Source: Streptomyces sp. ISL-98 (GTDB lineage Bacteria > Actinomycetota > Actinomycetes > Streptomycetales > Streptomycetaceae). From it: a stretch of DNA of 32,808 nucleotides. Position 1 is the stretch's first letter. Every line of letters begins with the position of its first letter. Of the stretch, positions 15,464-23,490 are shown one piece after another. Location of the stretch: the NCBI RefSeq assembly GCF_018614055.1, contig NZ_JAGGPB010000080.1:1-32808 (forward strand). The letters run 5' to 3'. The notes under the pieces were generated by a model that made no database searches, had not been told where the DNA came from, and was given only the letters and a program-made list of their open reading frames with translations. Made by a program: the position numbers and the translations under genes.

Positions 15464-16386
15464 ATCGTCTCCAGGGAGTTGGGTGCGGGTCCGGACGGCC
15501 GTAACGCCTGGTAGGCGCCACGGAGTTTGGTGGCGGTCGCGGCCAGTTGCGCGTCTTCGTCCGCGTCGAGGGCGGGCAGGCACGCTACGGGCCGACCGGC
15601 GGTGAAGCGCAACGGAATTCCGAGCCAGTCGCCGCGGTGTTCGCAGGTCAGTTCCTCGGTGCCGTCGACCAGGCCGAGGGCCTTGCGCAGGGTGGACAGC
15701 ACCGCGCCGGCGGGCCCGGAGCGGGTGCGGCCGACGCCCGCGCTGATCCGGCCGGGGCGGGTACGCAGTTCCGCGCGTACCTCCGCAAGGGGGACGGCGG
15801 CAGGCGTGCCGTTGACGGTGGTCGACGATGCGCACACCACCGCGCCGTCTCCGTGTTCGCCGATGACGTGGCCGTGCACGGCGGTTGCGGGCGCGTCGAG
15901 CAGGCGGGCCAGGGTGAGCCGGTAGCGGGCGGAGTCGAGGTTCGAGCCGATCCCGTACACCCGCGGGCAGCCGGAGGTCTCGACGAACAGCCGGGTCATC
16001 AGGTCGACGGGGTTGGTGACCACGAGCACGGTCCCCTGGTAGCCGCGCAGCGCGGTGCCCAGCGCGCGGATGACGGGCGCGTTGGCCGCCACCCCGCCCA
16101 TCCGCACGTCGGCGGCACAGTTGTTGGTGAACGCGGCCCGTGCGGCGACGACGACCGCGTGACAGCCGATCAGGTCCGCCACGCGGCGGGCTTCGGGCTG
16201 CACGGGCGAGGCGGTGCTCTGGCGCATGTCGTCGAGGTCGGCGACCAGCGCCGCCGCCTGCTCCCGCGTGCGGGAGGCGACCAGCAGCCGCTCGCAGATG
16301 CCGGAGGCCACGAGGGTGGTGGCGACGGCCTGCCCGACTGCTCCGGTGCCAACGATCCCGACGGCGCCCACCTGCTGCGGCGTCAT
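15460..16386 (-). CDS. lactate/malate dehydrogenase-like NAD-dependent oxidoreductase
   Basis: A 308-residue protein. A Rossmann start (AVGIVGTGAVGQAVATTLVA) binds NAD. VLVVTNPVDLMTRLFVE, GIGSNLDSARYRLTLARLLD and VHGHVIGEHGDGAVV correspond to the LDH/MDH signature segments, with the substrate-binding arginine in LDSAR and the catalytic histidine in GEHGD retained. It should interconvert a 2-hydroxy acid and a 2-oxo acid. The active-site loop after AAFTNNCAADVR differs from housekeeping LDH and MDH, so the substrate is probably a specialised one. The ATG at 16386 overlaps the kinase stop (ATGA) and the HprK-like start overlaps its own stop (GTGA), indicating tight coupling. It is no obvious substitute for central-metabolism LDH or MDH. 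Confidence 0.8.
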   Translation of the reverse strand: MTPQQVGAVGIVGTGAVGQAVATTLVASGICERLLVASRTREQAAALVADLDDMRQSTASPVQPEARRVADLIGCHAVVVAARAAFTNNCAADVRMGGVAANAPVIRALGTALRGYQGTVLVVTNPVDLMTRLFVETSGCPRVYGIGSNLDSARYRLTLARLLDAPATAVHGHVIGEHGDGAVVCASSTTVNGTPAAVPLAEVRAELRTRPGRISAGVGRTRSGPAGAVLSTLRKALGLVDGTEELTCEHRGDWLGIPLRFTAGRPVACLPALDADEDAQLAATATKLRGAYQALRPSGPAPNSLETM

Positions 16387-17609
16387 ACGGCGACCGCCTC
16401 AGCCAGACCGAGCGCGCGGTCCCACACGGCGGGCGCGTCGGTGCCGGCCGCCAGCTCCGCGCTGATCTGCTCAGTCATCCGGCACAGATCGACCGCCCTG
16501 CCGACGAGCGCCAGGCCCTGGTCGGGCAGCGGCAGCGCGGCCGGGGCCGACAAATACGTGGTGAGGATGTTGACGCTGTCCATCAGCCACAGCACCAGCA
16601 GCTCCCGCAGCCAGGCGCGGCGGGCAGACGCGGGCAGCACGTCCATCCGCGCCGCGGCGAAGGCGCCCACGCCGTACGCCGCAGGTTCGCTGTTCTCCGG
16701 ACCGGGCCGGGCAGCAGCCAGCAGGAGCACGGTCCGGCTGATCAGCTTCGCGGCGTCCACCACGGGGGTGGCGAGCAGCAGGCCGGGGTCGAGGAACACC
16801 GGCCGGGCGGACAGTCCGTCAGGGAAAAGGACATGTTCGGGCTTGAGGTCGCCGTAGGTCGGCACGCGCTGCGCCACCGAAGGCAGGCCCGGAGAGGGGA
16901 GCCGGTGCAGCCGGGCCACGATGCGGCGCAGCAGCTCGACCACCAGGGGCCGTTCCTCAGGTGCGCAGCGGTCGGCGCCGAGCCGGTCGACGTACGCGGG
17001 ACCGCTCAGCCCGTTGAACTTCCGCTGGAACGTGCCCCGGATACTGCGTTCACCGATGATCCCAGCCGGAGTGAGCAGCCGGGAGACCGCCGGACGGTGC
17101 AGCTGGTGCAGCTCACCGAACGCGCTCTCCAACAGCGCGGCCGTCTCGTGCGGACGCTCCAGCAGGAGCCCGGCCAGGGTCGGGCCCGTCACGGAATCGG
17201 TGAACAGCACCCCGCGCTGCAGCCCGGCCACGGGGCAGACCCGGGGCCGGCCGACCCGGGCCAGGAGCCGCAGCTGCGCCGCCTCCCGGTCCATCAGCGC
17301 ATCAGCCCGGCGCACGTACGCCTGCTGCTGCACCCGGACCTCCGGCCACGGGCCGCAGGCGCCCCGCAGCAGCGAGACCAGCGACACCCCCAGCATCGAG
17401 TACTTCGCGTACAGGGGGCGCCCGTCCACGCGGACACGGCGCACGTAGCCGGTGACGCTCGGGACGTGGTCGCCGAGGTCGACGACGGCGCGCGGCCACA
17501 GGTCGGCGGCAGCGGCAGCGATCTCGCGGGTGGCGAAGGCGAACACCTCGCCGGCGTCCGGGACGGGGGGAACAGGGTCGGGCGATGTGCTCACGGCTGT
17601 GGTGCTCAC
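16383..17609 (-). CDS. aminoglycoside-phosphotransferase-fold kinase
   Basis: A 408-residue protein beginning at GTG 17609 after TTGGAGG. It has the protein-kinase-like APH arrangement: a candidate ATP-binding lysine in RPLYAKYS (K69), a helix glutamate near 109, the catalytic loop TYGDLKPEHVLF (D254), and a DPG metal-binding motif VFLDPGLLL (D274) where most members have DFD or DxD. The catalytic loop has YGD and H instead of the usual HGD and N, so it is a divergent member. It could phosphorylate a small-molecule hydroxyl or amine, or confer self-resistance. It is coupled to the LDH-like gene by a 4-base overlap. The C-terminal 100 residues are helical (WLRELLVLWLMDSVNILTTY). Confidence 0.75.
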   Translation of the reverse strand: MSTTAVSTSPDPVPPVPDAGEVFAFATREIAAAAADLWPRAVVDLGDHVPSVTGYVRRVRVDGRPLYAKYSMLGVSLVSLLRGACGPWPEVRVQQQAYVRRADALMDREAAQLRLLARVGRPRVCPVAGLQRGVLFTDSVTGPTLAGLLLERPHETAALLESAFGELHQLHRPAVSRLLTPAGIIGERSIRGTFQRKFNGLSGPAYVDRLGADRCAPEERPLVVELLRRIVARLHRLPSPGLPSVAQRVPTYGDLKPEHVLFPDGLSARPVFLDPGLLLATPVVDAAKLISRTVLLLAAARPGPENSEPAAYGVGAFAAARMDVLPASARRAWLRELLVLWLMDSVNILTTYLSAPAALPLPDQGLALVGRAVDLCRMTEQISAELAAGTDAPAVWDRALGLAEAVAV

Positions 17610-17761
17610 GTACGCCTCCAACGGCAGTGGATGGGAAGCCCGCCCGGGGCACCGGACGGGGCGGCGCATGGTGGCTGGGGGAGGAAGTCCCCGGCAGGCC
17701 GGTTGAGGAGCGGGCGCCTGCCGGGGGCTCCCGTGCGCCCGAGCCCACGGGGGGAGGGCAT
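17606..17761 (-). CDS. candidate 51-residue peptide in the operon gap
   Basis: A frame from ATG 17761 to a TGA that overlaps the GTG start of the kinase gene by four bases. It encodes an arginine/proline/glycine-rich peptide with two cysteines (FLPQPPCAAP, LPIHCRWRRT). The overlap copies the pattern of the neighbouring genes, but there is no clear ribosome binding site and the composition is what antisense or non-coding GC-rich DNA often gives. It fills the only substantial gap in the operon (17610-17783). It might be a leader, a precursor peptide, or nothing. Confidence 0.22.
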   Translation of the reverse strand: MPSPRGLGRTGAPGRRPLLNRPAGDFLPQPPCAAPSGAPGGLPIHCRWRRT

Positions 17762-17783
17762 CGGGCGTCTCGGGGAGGGATGG

Positions 17784-18203
17784 TCAGGAAGGGGGGAGGC
17801 CGTACCCGGCGGCCTGCAGCTGGTCGAGGCGCTCGTACAGGATGCGAACGACCCGGGCCCGGTTCTGTGCGGAGGCGAGGGTGGGGCGGGGATCCACCGA
17901 CAGGCGTCGGCGGGCCTCGCCGAGCACGGTTTCGGTGAGCGAGCGCAGCGGGCTGCGGCGCGGCAGTTGGGCGCACAGTGCCCGTACGTCGTCAGCGACG
18001 ACGCGGGCATGCCCGGCCAGCAGCCGGGCGATCTGCTCGCAGTCCGTCGGCGGGAGCGTGTCCCCGGTCGCAGGCAGTGCGATCACCGCGGTGACCAGCA
18101 GCATGATCGGTTCCCGGTCGAGGGGGATCTCCCGGGTGAGCAGGCCGTGGGGATCGCACAGCACGAGCACCGTGCCGGAAGTCTGGAGAGGGGTGTCGCT
18201 CAT
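17784..18203 (-). CDS. DUF6415-like protein
   Basis: A 139-residue protein. The C-terminal half (RSLTETVLGEARRRLSVDPR, then AQNRARVVRILYERLDQLQA) resembles the helical core of Streptomyces DUF6415 proteins. The N-terminal part has LVLCDPHGLLTREIPLDREP, then a hydrophobic stretch (IMLLVTAVIALPAT) too short and interrupted to be a confident membrane segment. The ATG at 18203 overlaps the stop of the upstream gene by four bases. No catalytic motif is apparent. Its position at the head of the enzyme operon suggests an accessory or regulatory role, which is inference. Confidence 0.65.
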   Translation of the reverse strand: MSDTPLQTSGTVLVLCDPHGLLTREIPLDREPIMLLVTAVIALPATGDTLPPTDCEQIARLLAGHARVVADDVRALCAQLPRRSPLRSLTETVLGEARRRLSVDPRPTLASAQNRARVVRILYERLDQLQAAGYGLPPS

Positions 18204-18694
18204 GACGCCATCGCCTCTTCGTACGAGCGCGCCAGTTCCTGCAGACGCGCGGCGAGCCGGTCGGGGTCGACGAGCACGGGGACGTCGAGAGTGCGCGGGA
18301 TGCCGACCCAGTCGGCCACAGTGCTGCTGTCCTGCGTGGTGCGCGGCATGAGCAGCTGGTGGCCCCGGCCGAGGACCCGCACGCCCGGGATACCGGCGAA
18401 CGCCTCGCCGTTGCCGGGCGGCACCATCACGTACAGCACGCCGCGCAGGTGGTCGGCAACGATCAGGTACCCGCGGCGGGTGCCGATGCGCATCGCGGCG
18501 AGCGCGTCCAGGCCCAGCTCTATGGGCTTCACGCACACGGCTTGCCAGTCCTCGCCGCACGCCACAAAGTCCGTGTGATTGCGGCCCCGGACCCAGAGCG
18601 CACGCTTGCTGTCGGTTTCGGCAGCCAGCTCATGCCACGTTGGGGTGGGCTTCTTGGTTCTCTTGGCCGCTCCGTTGGCGGAGGACTTCGCCAC
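18200..18694 (-). CDS. conserved hypothetical protein, first gene of the operon
   Basis: A 164-residue protein with a lysine-rich N-terminus (AKSSANGAAKRTKKPTPTW). A globular part follows, containing DFVACGEDWQAVCVKPIELG, RRGYLIVADHLRGVLYVMVP and PGVRVLGRGHQLLMP, and the protein ends with a helix (DPDRLAARLQELARSYEEAM). The middle, with its spaced aromatic and GxGHxLxxP-like elements, is reminiscent of the bifunctional primase/polymerase-type small proteins that Streptomyces carry near HTH/TPR regulators, but I cannot show catalysis. It is the promoter-proximal gene and its stop overlaps the next start. It is transcribed divergently from the regulator at 18895. Confidence 0.6.
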   Translation of the reverse strand: MAKSSANGAAKRTKKPTPTWHELAAETDSKRALWVRGRNHTDFVACGEDWQAVCVKPIELGLDALAAMRIGTRRGYLIVADHLRGVLYVMVPPGNGEAFAGIPGVRVLGRGHQLLMPRTTQDSSTVADWVGIPRTLDVPVLVDPDRLAARLQELARSYEEAMAS

Positions 18695-18894
18695 GGCCGC
18701 CTCCCTGATTCGTCGTCATGTCACCGTCCACGCAAGCAGCAGCAGGGGGGCGGGAGCGACGCCAGCCCGATGCAAGAACGATGTAAGTCCGTCCCGCACG
18801 GGTGATCCGGCCTCAAGAGCGGGGCATGACAGAGGCAGGAGCGGTACGGTCGCCGCACCCCTGTCGACACGCGGATGCTGCCCCGGAGCCCGGT
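18695..18894. promoter_or_regulatory. divergent intergenic control region
   Basis: The 200 bases between the minus-strand operon and the plus-strand HTH/TPR gene should carry both promoters. It contains an imperfect tandem repeat, ATGCAAGAACG then ATGTAAGTCCG near 18771-18791, a possible regulator site. I cannot fix -10 and -35 boxes with confidence. Confidence 0.4.
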
Positions 18895-20223
18895 ATGGCC
18901 GACCGCCGCCATAGCCCCAACGTCCAGCTGCGCGCCGTGCGCGAGGACGAATTCCAGATGTCCCGCCAGGAGTTCGCGAAGCTCATCGTCAAGACGGGCA
19001 CCGAGCTGGGCGAGGCGGTCGGCTGCAACGCCCGTTTGGTGGCCGCATGGGAGGACGGGGAGGTTGGCCTTCCCCGGGCGGTCTACCGCCGCATCCTCAC
19101 GCAGATGACCGGCGGTCACAGCATGGCCGAACTCGGTTTTCGTCTCGCCGCCCCGGCGACAGCACGGTCCGTACCGACGGCCGCCACCACGTACGGGCTG
19201 GAGGAGGAGAGTGATCCGGTGGAACGGCGCGCGTTCCTGCTGGATGGCGCATGCGCGGTCCTGGCCCTCCCCCGTGGTGCTGGCAAACAGGCGCCAGGAA
19301 GGATCGGCGCGAGCGAGGTCCGCGCCGTCTCCAAGGCTGTGACCCGGCTCTACGCACACGATCACGACCACGGTTCGGCCCCGCTACGCACGGCCGCGAC
19401 CGAGGCCCTGCACACCGCCTACCAGTGGCTGCAGAGCGGCACGTACACGGAGAAGACCGGGCGGAAACTCCGCTCCGCGACCGGTGCCCTGTCGATCGCC
19501 GCCGGGTGGCTCGCCTTCGACTCCGGCCGCGCCGGGGACGCCCATTCGCTGTATGGCGAGGCCCTGGCCGCTGCCCGGATCGCGGACGACGCGGAACTGG
19601 AAGCGCACGCCTTCGGATGCCTGTCACTGCTGGCCAAGGCGAGCGGCCGACCCCGTGAGGCGATCTCCGCAGCGCAGGGTGCGCAGACCGTCGCCCGTGG
19701 GCTCAACTCCCCGCGGATGCTCGCCCTGTTCAACATGCGGGAGGCCAGCGGATGGGCCCTGATGGGCGACCCGTCGGCAACCGACCGAGCGATCGTCCGC
19801 GCCCACAACTTCTACGCCAAGGGCTCATCCGAGAACGACCCGGGATGGCTGGAGTTCTTCGCGCCCGGCGAGCTGGCCGGCCTTGAGTGCCTTGCCCGAG
19901 CCGATCTCGGACAGCACGAGCGGGCTGGCGCTGGCGCCGAACAGGCCGTGCTTCTCCATGGCGAGGCGTTCGCCCGGAACCGCGCTCTGTACACCGCCGA
20001 CATCGCCATCCAGCATTCGGTGAGGGAGCGTCCCGAGCCGGAGGCAGCCGCCGAGGCCGCGGGCCGCGTCCTGCAGTTCCTCCCCGAGGTGCGCTCCGAC
20101 CGGCTGCTGCAATCTCTGCACAACGTCGCGGGCGCGCTACAACGGCACAACCGCGTCCCCGCGGTCGCCGACTGGATCGAGGAGTACCGCACCATCACCG
20201 CCACCGGAGGAGGACGGCCGTGA
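18895..20223 (+). CDS. HTH/TPR-type transcriptional regulator
   Basis: A 442-residue protein. The N-terminal 70 residues (MSRQEFAKLIVKTGTELGEA then CNARLVAAWEDGEVGLPRAV) form a divergent XRE-like helix-turn-helix. The rest is a series of helical TPR-like pairs (SLYGEALAAARIADDAELEA, FGCLSLLAKASGRPREAISA, GELAGLECLARADLGQHERA). This is the common Streptomyces pattern of a DNA-binding domain with a peptide- or ligand-sensing helical repeat. The start is placed at ATG 18895 because CGGAGCC sits just upstream and the HTH follows; the frame is open from 18802. It is divergent from the five-gene operon and overlaps the GNAT gene by four bases, so it probably controls both. Confidence 0.8.
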   Translation: MADRRHSPNVQLRAVREDEFQMSRQEFAKLIVKTGTELGEAVGCNARLVAAWEDGEVGLPRAVYRRILTQMTGGHSMAELGFRLAAPATARSVPTAATTYGLEEESDPVERRAFLLDGACAVLALPRGAGKQAPGRIGASEVRAVSKAVTRLYAHDHDHGSAPLRTAATEALHTAYQWLQSGTYTEKTGRKLRSATGALSIAAGWLAFDSGRAGDAHSLYGEALAAARIADDAELEAHAFGCLSLLAKASGRPREAISAAQGAQTVARGLNSPRMLALFNMREASGWALMGDPSATDRAIVRAHNFYAKGSSENDPGWLEFFAPGELAGLECLARADLGQHERAGAGAEQAVLLHGEAFARNRALYTADIAIQHSVRERPEPEAAAEAAGRVLQFLPEVRSDRLLQSLHNVAGALQRHNRVPAVADWIEEYRTITATGGGRP

Positions 20224-20789
20224 CCCCCAGCACCCGCACAGACGTCGTGATCCGCACCTACGGGCCTGGCCAGGTCCCGCCCCTGCTCGACACCATCGCC
20301 GACGTCTGGGCCGATGCTCACCCCGAACTCGTCAACAACCCGGGCGCCGCCACCGACGGCCTGTCCGCCGACGCGCTGCGCCGCCAGGTCGTCGGCCACC
20401 TGCGTCACGAGGGCTTCACCCTGGTCGCCGCGTACGCGCACGGCACGATGGTGGGCTTCGGCTACGCCTTCCCGTGCACGCCGGAATATTGGTACGGCCC
20501 CGACCTCCTGCCGGACATCCCCGAGGACGTCCGCGCGGGCCGACTCATGGGGCTGTGCGAACTCGCCGTCAGCCCCTCATGGCAGTGCCAGGGCATCGGC
20601 ACACGACTGCACGCCGAGCTGCTCAAGGCCATCGCCCCACAGTGGTCCTCATTGCTGGTCCGCCCGGACAACACCGCCGGCCGCAGCCTGTACGACCGAC
20701 TCGGCTACCGATACGCGGGCCCGTACCGGAACACCCCCAACGGACCGGTGTTCAACCTGCTGCTCCTTCCCGTCGAAGACGCAGCCTGA
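20220..20789 (+). CDS. GNAT-family N-acetyltransferase
   Basis: A 189-residue acetyltransferase starting at GTG 20220, coupled to the regulator gene by a GTGA overlap. The acetyl-CoA pyrophosphate-binding motif is Q122-x-x-G125-x-G127 (WQCQGIGTRLHAELL). Before it is LCELAVSPSW (the conserved beta-4 strand) and after it SSLLVRPDNTAGRSLYDRLG, then YRYAGPY, the usual end of motif B. It transfers an acetyl group to an amine of an unknown substrate. Given its place beside the kinase/oxidoreductase operon, it could modify the same product or protect the host from it. That link is inferred. Confidence 0.88.
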   Translation: MTPSTRTDVVIRTYGPGQVPPLLDTIADVWADAHPELVNNPGAATDGLSADALRRQVVGHLRHEGFTLVAAYAHGTMVGFGYAFPCTPEYWYGPDLLPDIPEDVRAGRLMGLCELAVSPSWQCQGIGTRLHAELLKAIAPQWSSLLVRPDNTAGRSLYDRLGYRYAGPYRNTPNGPVFNLLLLPVEDAA

Positions 20790-20868
20790 CACCGGCGTTG
20801 GGGAACAGCCGTCCGGGCCGCCGGGGGCAGGTGTCACAAAATCCGGCGGACTGCGTTCCCTTCACCGT

Positions 20869-21409
20869 GACGATGCGAACGACACCACCCCCGGCCCCGG
20901 CCCGGACTGTGCGCGGCGCTCGCGTACGCCACCGGCGCCCGACCAGAGCTGGGTGTATGGCTGCTGATCGCGCCCGTTCTGGTGCTGCTCGCTCTCGTCG
21001 ACATCGCCGTACACCGCCTGCCAGACATCCTGACCCTGCCGCTGGCTGTCGCGACGGTGCTGCTGCTCGGTGCCGCAGCCCGTATCCCGGGCCACGCGGG
21101 ATCGTGGACCATGGCGCTGTACGGCGGGCTCGCGCTCGGCGGCGCCTACTTCGTTCTGTTTCTGATCAGCCCGGCGGGGATGGGGTTCGGGGACGTCAAA
21201 CTGGCTCTCGCCCTGGGTGCCGCGCTCGGCTGGCACGGCTGGGACACAGTCATGTTCGCGGCTTCGCCGGACTGCTCCTCGCGGCTCTGTACGGGGCGGG
21301 GCTGGTCCTGCTGCGCTGTGCGAGGCGCGAGACGATGTTCCCGTACGGCCCCTTTCTCTGCAGCGGCGCGCTGGCCGGCGTCCTGCTCGGAGCGGGGCTC
21401 TCGGCCTGA
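20869..21409 (+). pseudogene. prepilin peptidase (A24), truncated and frameshifted
   Basis: The plus strand reads WLLIAPVLVLLALVDIAVHR then LPDILTLPLAV, the first catalytic-aspartate region of actinobacterial type IV prepilin peptidases. It later has GMGFGDVKLALALGAALGWH with the second catalytic aspartate (GxGD). At about 21256-21262 the frame breaks, and the last helices continue in another frame as GFAGLLLAALYGAGLVLLRC to FLCSGALAGVLLGAGLSA, stop 21409. One added base would mend it. The N-terminal third is missing and no start codon precedes the conserved part (TGA at 20866-20868). The enzyme would cleave leader peptides of type IV pilins at the membrane. No pilin genes are nearby. Confidence 0.75.
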
Positions 21410-21465
21410 CTCGAGCCGGCGGTCCCCGACTGGTCCGGCCGCCGCGGCAGGGCGAGCCTGGGAGC

Positions 21466-21690
21466 ATGAGCAGCGCACCGATCACCGTGCATCGCCCCTC
21501 AACCTCCGGTGGCCGACGGGTGACCGTGCACCGGCACGGCCGTGACGAGATCCTCGGCGTGGCGCACTCCGACCACGACCTCATCGTCTTCCTCGAAGCG
21601 GCCGGGATCATCGACCCCGAGACGGTGCTGGACGACCCCCGCTGGGTGGAATGGCGCGACGGCCGGGCCCATCAGTGGACCGCGGCCTGA
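21466..21690 (+). CDS. small conserved hypothetical protein
   Basis: A 74-residue protein starting at ATG 21466 with GGAG three bases upstream. The sequence includes VHRPSTSGGRRVTVHRHGRD, EILGVAHSDHDLIVFLEAAG and a terminal WVEWRDGRAHQW. It appears intact and has typical Streptomyces codon use. I recall similar short proteins in Streptomyces accessory regions but no function. It seems to be a small soluble alpha/beta protein with no signal peptide. Confidence 0.6.
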   Translation: MSSAPITVHRPSTSGGRRVTVHRHGRDEILGVAHSDHDLIVFLEAAGIIDPETVLDDPRWVEWRDGRAHQWTAA

Positions 21691-22150
21691 TCTTCCACCT
21701 GAGCCGATCCGCTTTGCGAGGGTTGCACGGGCCGGTCACGCCGCTGAGGTGCTTTTGGCCGACGCGGAAGCCGAATCGAACACCCCAGCCCACCGGTGAC
21801 CGGTCACGCGATCGGCGACCCCGGCAAGCACAAGGCTGGGCATGCTCACCGGGCCGGACGAAAGGATCACCAGTTCGCTGGCGGCCGCGCGATGTACGAC
21901 CCGCGCACCGGCGACACGGGCACGCCCCGGCCCGGGCGGCGTGAGCTGCCGCTTCTACAGGAGCGGCGTGACCGTCACCCCACCCGACCGCAGCTGCGCG
22001 CACCCGACCATGGCTCTGACCACGCTGCCAAACAGCCCATCCACGGCTGGTCGGCAGTCCACCACGTCCCGGCATCAGTCGTTCGGCCGGAAGGGGAAAC
22101 GGTCAGCCATGGTGGACCGGCGCCGGATTGGTGCCTCTACGAACGGGCCT
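21691..22150. other. gene-poor stretch with a repeated palindrome
   Basis: I cannot support a gene here. A plus-strand stretch near 21860-21920 (AGRKDHQFAGGRAMYDPRTG) resembles the middle of small Streptomyces proteins but has no clear extent. The 12-bp palindrome GTGACCGGTCAC recurs at 21796-21807, identical to that at 354-365. Confidence 0.35.
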
Positions 22151-22157
22151 TCAGCAT

Positions 22158-22369
22158 TCAGCGGGGGCGTACATCCGCGTACACCTGTGCCCGTACTCGC
22201 CGGGGACGCGCCACACCGGCGTGACGTCGGAGGTCGCCCACTGCTGCTGGAGCCCGTCCATCACCGTGCGGACGGTGTCCTCGTCCGCGGCGGTGATGTC
22301 CAGGACCACAAGCCCTGGCTCGGCGATGTGCTGCTCGTGTCCCCACCGACGGCTCCGCTCTGGCATCCG
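22158..22369 (-). pseudogene. DUF6207 protein with a frameshift near the C-terminus
   Basis: The minus strand encodes HEQHIAEPGLVVLDITAADE followed by TVRTVMDGLQQQWATSDVTP and VWRVPGE, a very typical DUF6207 protein. The expected ending VRAQVYADVRPR is in another frame, reached by a one-base change at about 22193-22201; without it the frame reads HRCTRMYAPAEC and stops at 22151. The function of DUF6207 is unknown. Such genes occur in many copies in Streptomyces accessory DNA. The ATG at 22369 is the nearest start, without a clear ribosome site. Confidence 0.65.
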
Positions 22370-22572
22370 GTTCGCCGGCCGGGGGAGAAGCATCCGTACG
22401 AGGGAGCCCGGTCACCGACTGGCCGGGCTTCGGTCGCGCGGACCGTGTCCGGGCCGTAGACAGGGGAGTGCAGCTGCGTCCGCTGACAGGACCGGGCGGG
22501 CTGCGACCCCAAAGTCGGGGAGCCGTGCCAATCCCCCGAGCAGCACGGCTCCCTGTCGGGAGCGAGGACCTG

Positions 22573-23232
22573 GTGGTGCTACGTCCGCCGGTGGAGCCGA
22601 TGCTCGCCCAGGCCCGGGAGACCCTCCCCGGCCCCGGCGTCCTGCCCGGCGGGCTCGCGTTCGAGGCCAAGTTCGACGGCTACAGGTGCCTGCTGTTCAC
22701 CCCTGCCCGGCCGGGCGGGCCGATGCTCCTGCAGTCGAGGCGCGGCAGCCTGATCCAGCGCCACTTCCCCGACCTCGTCACCGCGGCGGCGCAGCTGCCG
22801 CACGGCCTGGTCCTGGACGGCGAGCTCGTCGTCTGGTCGCAGGGGCGGCTGTCCTTCGAGGCGCTGCAACGCCGCGGCTCCGCCGGCGGCCGCACCATCG
22901 AGCAACTCGCGGAGGCGCTGCCCGCGTACTTCATCGCCTTTGACGTTCTCCAGGCGGGCGGCGAGGAGCTTCTCACCGAGCCGTACGAGCGCCGCCGCGC
23001 CGTACTGGAGGAGCTGTTCCGCGACCATGGGCTGAAGCTCCACGTACCGCTGCACCCCCACCATGGCAAGCTGCTCAACCGCGCCCAGGCACGGACTTGG
23101 ATTGGCTTCCTCCCACTCGAAATCCGGTCGACCAGCTCGGCCCCATCGATATGGCTCCGGCGCAGTCATCTCGGTCTTGAAGGTCTCAGCGAGGTGACGC
23201 GCGCTCGCAGTCAACTCCAAGAGCTCCTCTGA
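22573..23232 (+). pseudogene. ATP-dependent DNA ligase, C-terminally truncated
   Basis: From GTG 22573 the protein reads LRPPVEPMLAQARETLPGPG, then FEAKFDGYRCLLF, in which the lysine of EAKFDGYR is the adenylation site (motif I). HGLVLDGELVVW (motif III) and ALPAYFIAFDVLQAGGEELL (motif IIIa) follow. After RRAVLEELFRDHGLKLHVPL, at about 23060, similarity stops, and the last 55 codons look like antisense or foreign sequence. Motifs IV and V and the OB domain are missing, so it should not ligate DNA. Intact relatives act as LigD-type or stand-alone ligases with Ku in end joining. A damaged ku lies at 9880-10684. Confidence 0.8.
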
Positions 23233-23460
23233 GGGCACAGCCTCGGCACGAAGAGTCTGCGGTGCGGTGAGGTCCCACCACGCCACGGGCAGGTCTCCAG
23301 GGCGGGGCCCGCCTTGGAGGCCAGCGTTCGCCAAACAATGGGCGCATGCCCTCCGAAGGAGCGCTGATGGATGCAGGCCGGCCAGCGCGTGGCCGATCTC
23401 CGTCTTCACGGACGCCAGCAGCTGCACTGTGTTCGCGCACCGAGCGCGGCTCAGCGCGCG
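23095..23460 (-). other. possible minus-strand coding remnant
   Basis: Between the ligase truncation point and the start of the gene at 23491, the minus strand has an open frame with protein-like composition: LLASVKTEIGHALAGLHPSA, PVAWWDLTAPQTLRAEAVPS and SARHLAETFKTEMTAPEPYR. It runs without a stop into the antisense of the ligase, so if real it has lost its 3' end at the same junction. I recognise no family. Confidence 0.2.
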
Positions 23461-23490
23461 GCCCGCCAGGCCCGAGAGCACGATGGGCTC

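Noticed and set aside
14324..15514. 396-codon plus-strand frame opposite the HprK-like gene
   Set aside because: Shadow of the P-loop gene; no motifs.
16140..18578. 812-codon plus-strand frame
   Set aside because: It is antisense to the LDH-like, kinase, DUF6415-like and first operon genes. The composition is Arg/Gly/Ala-rich without domains, and the minus-strand genes have motifs and coupled starts.
22579..23094. Minus-strand frame antisense to the ligase
   Set aside because: The ligase frame shows motifs I, III and IIIa; only the portion beyond 23095 might be real.
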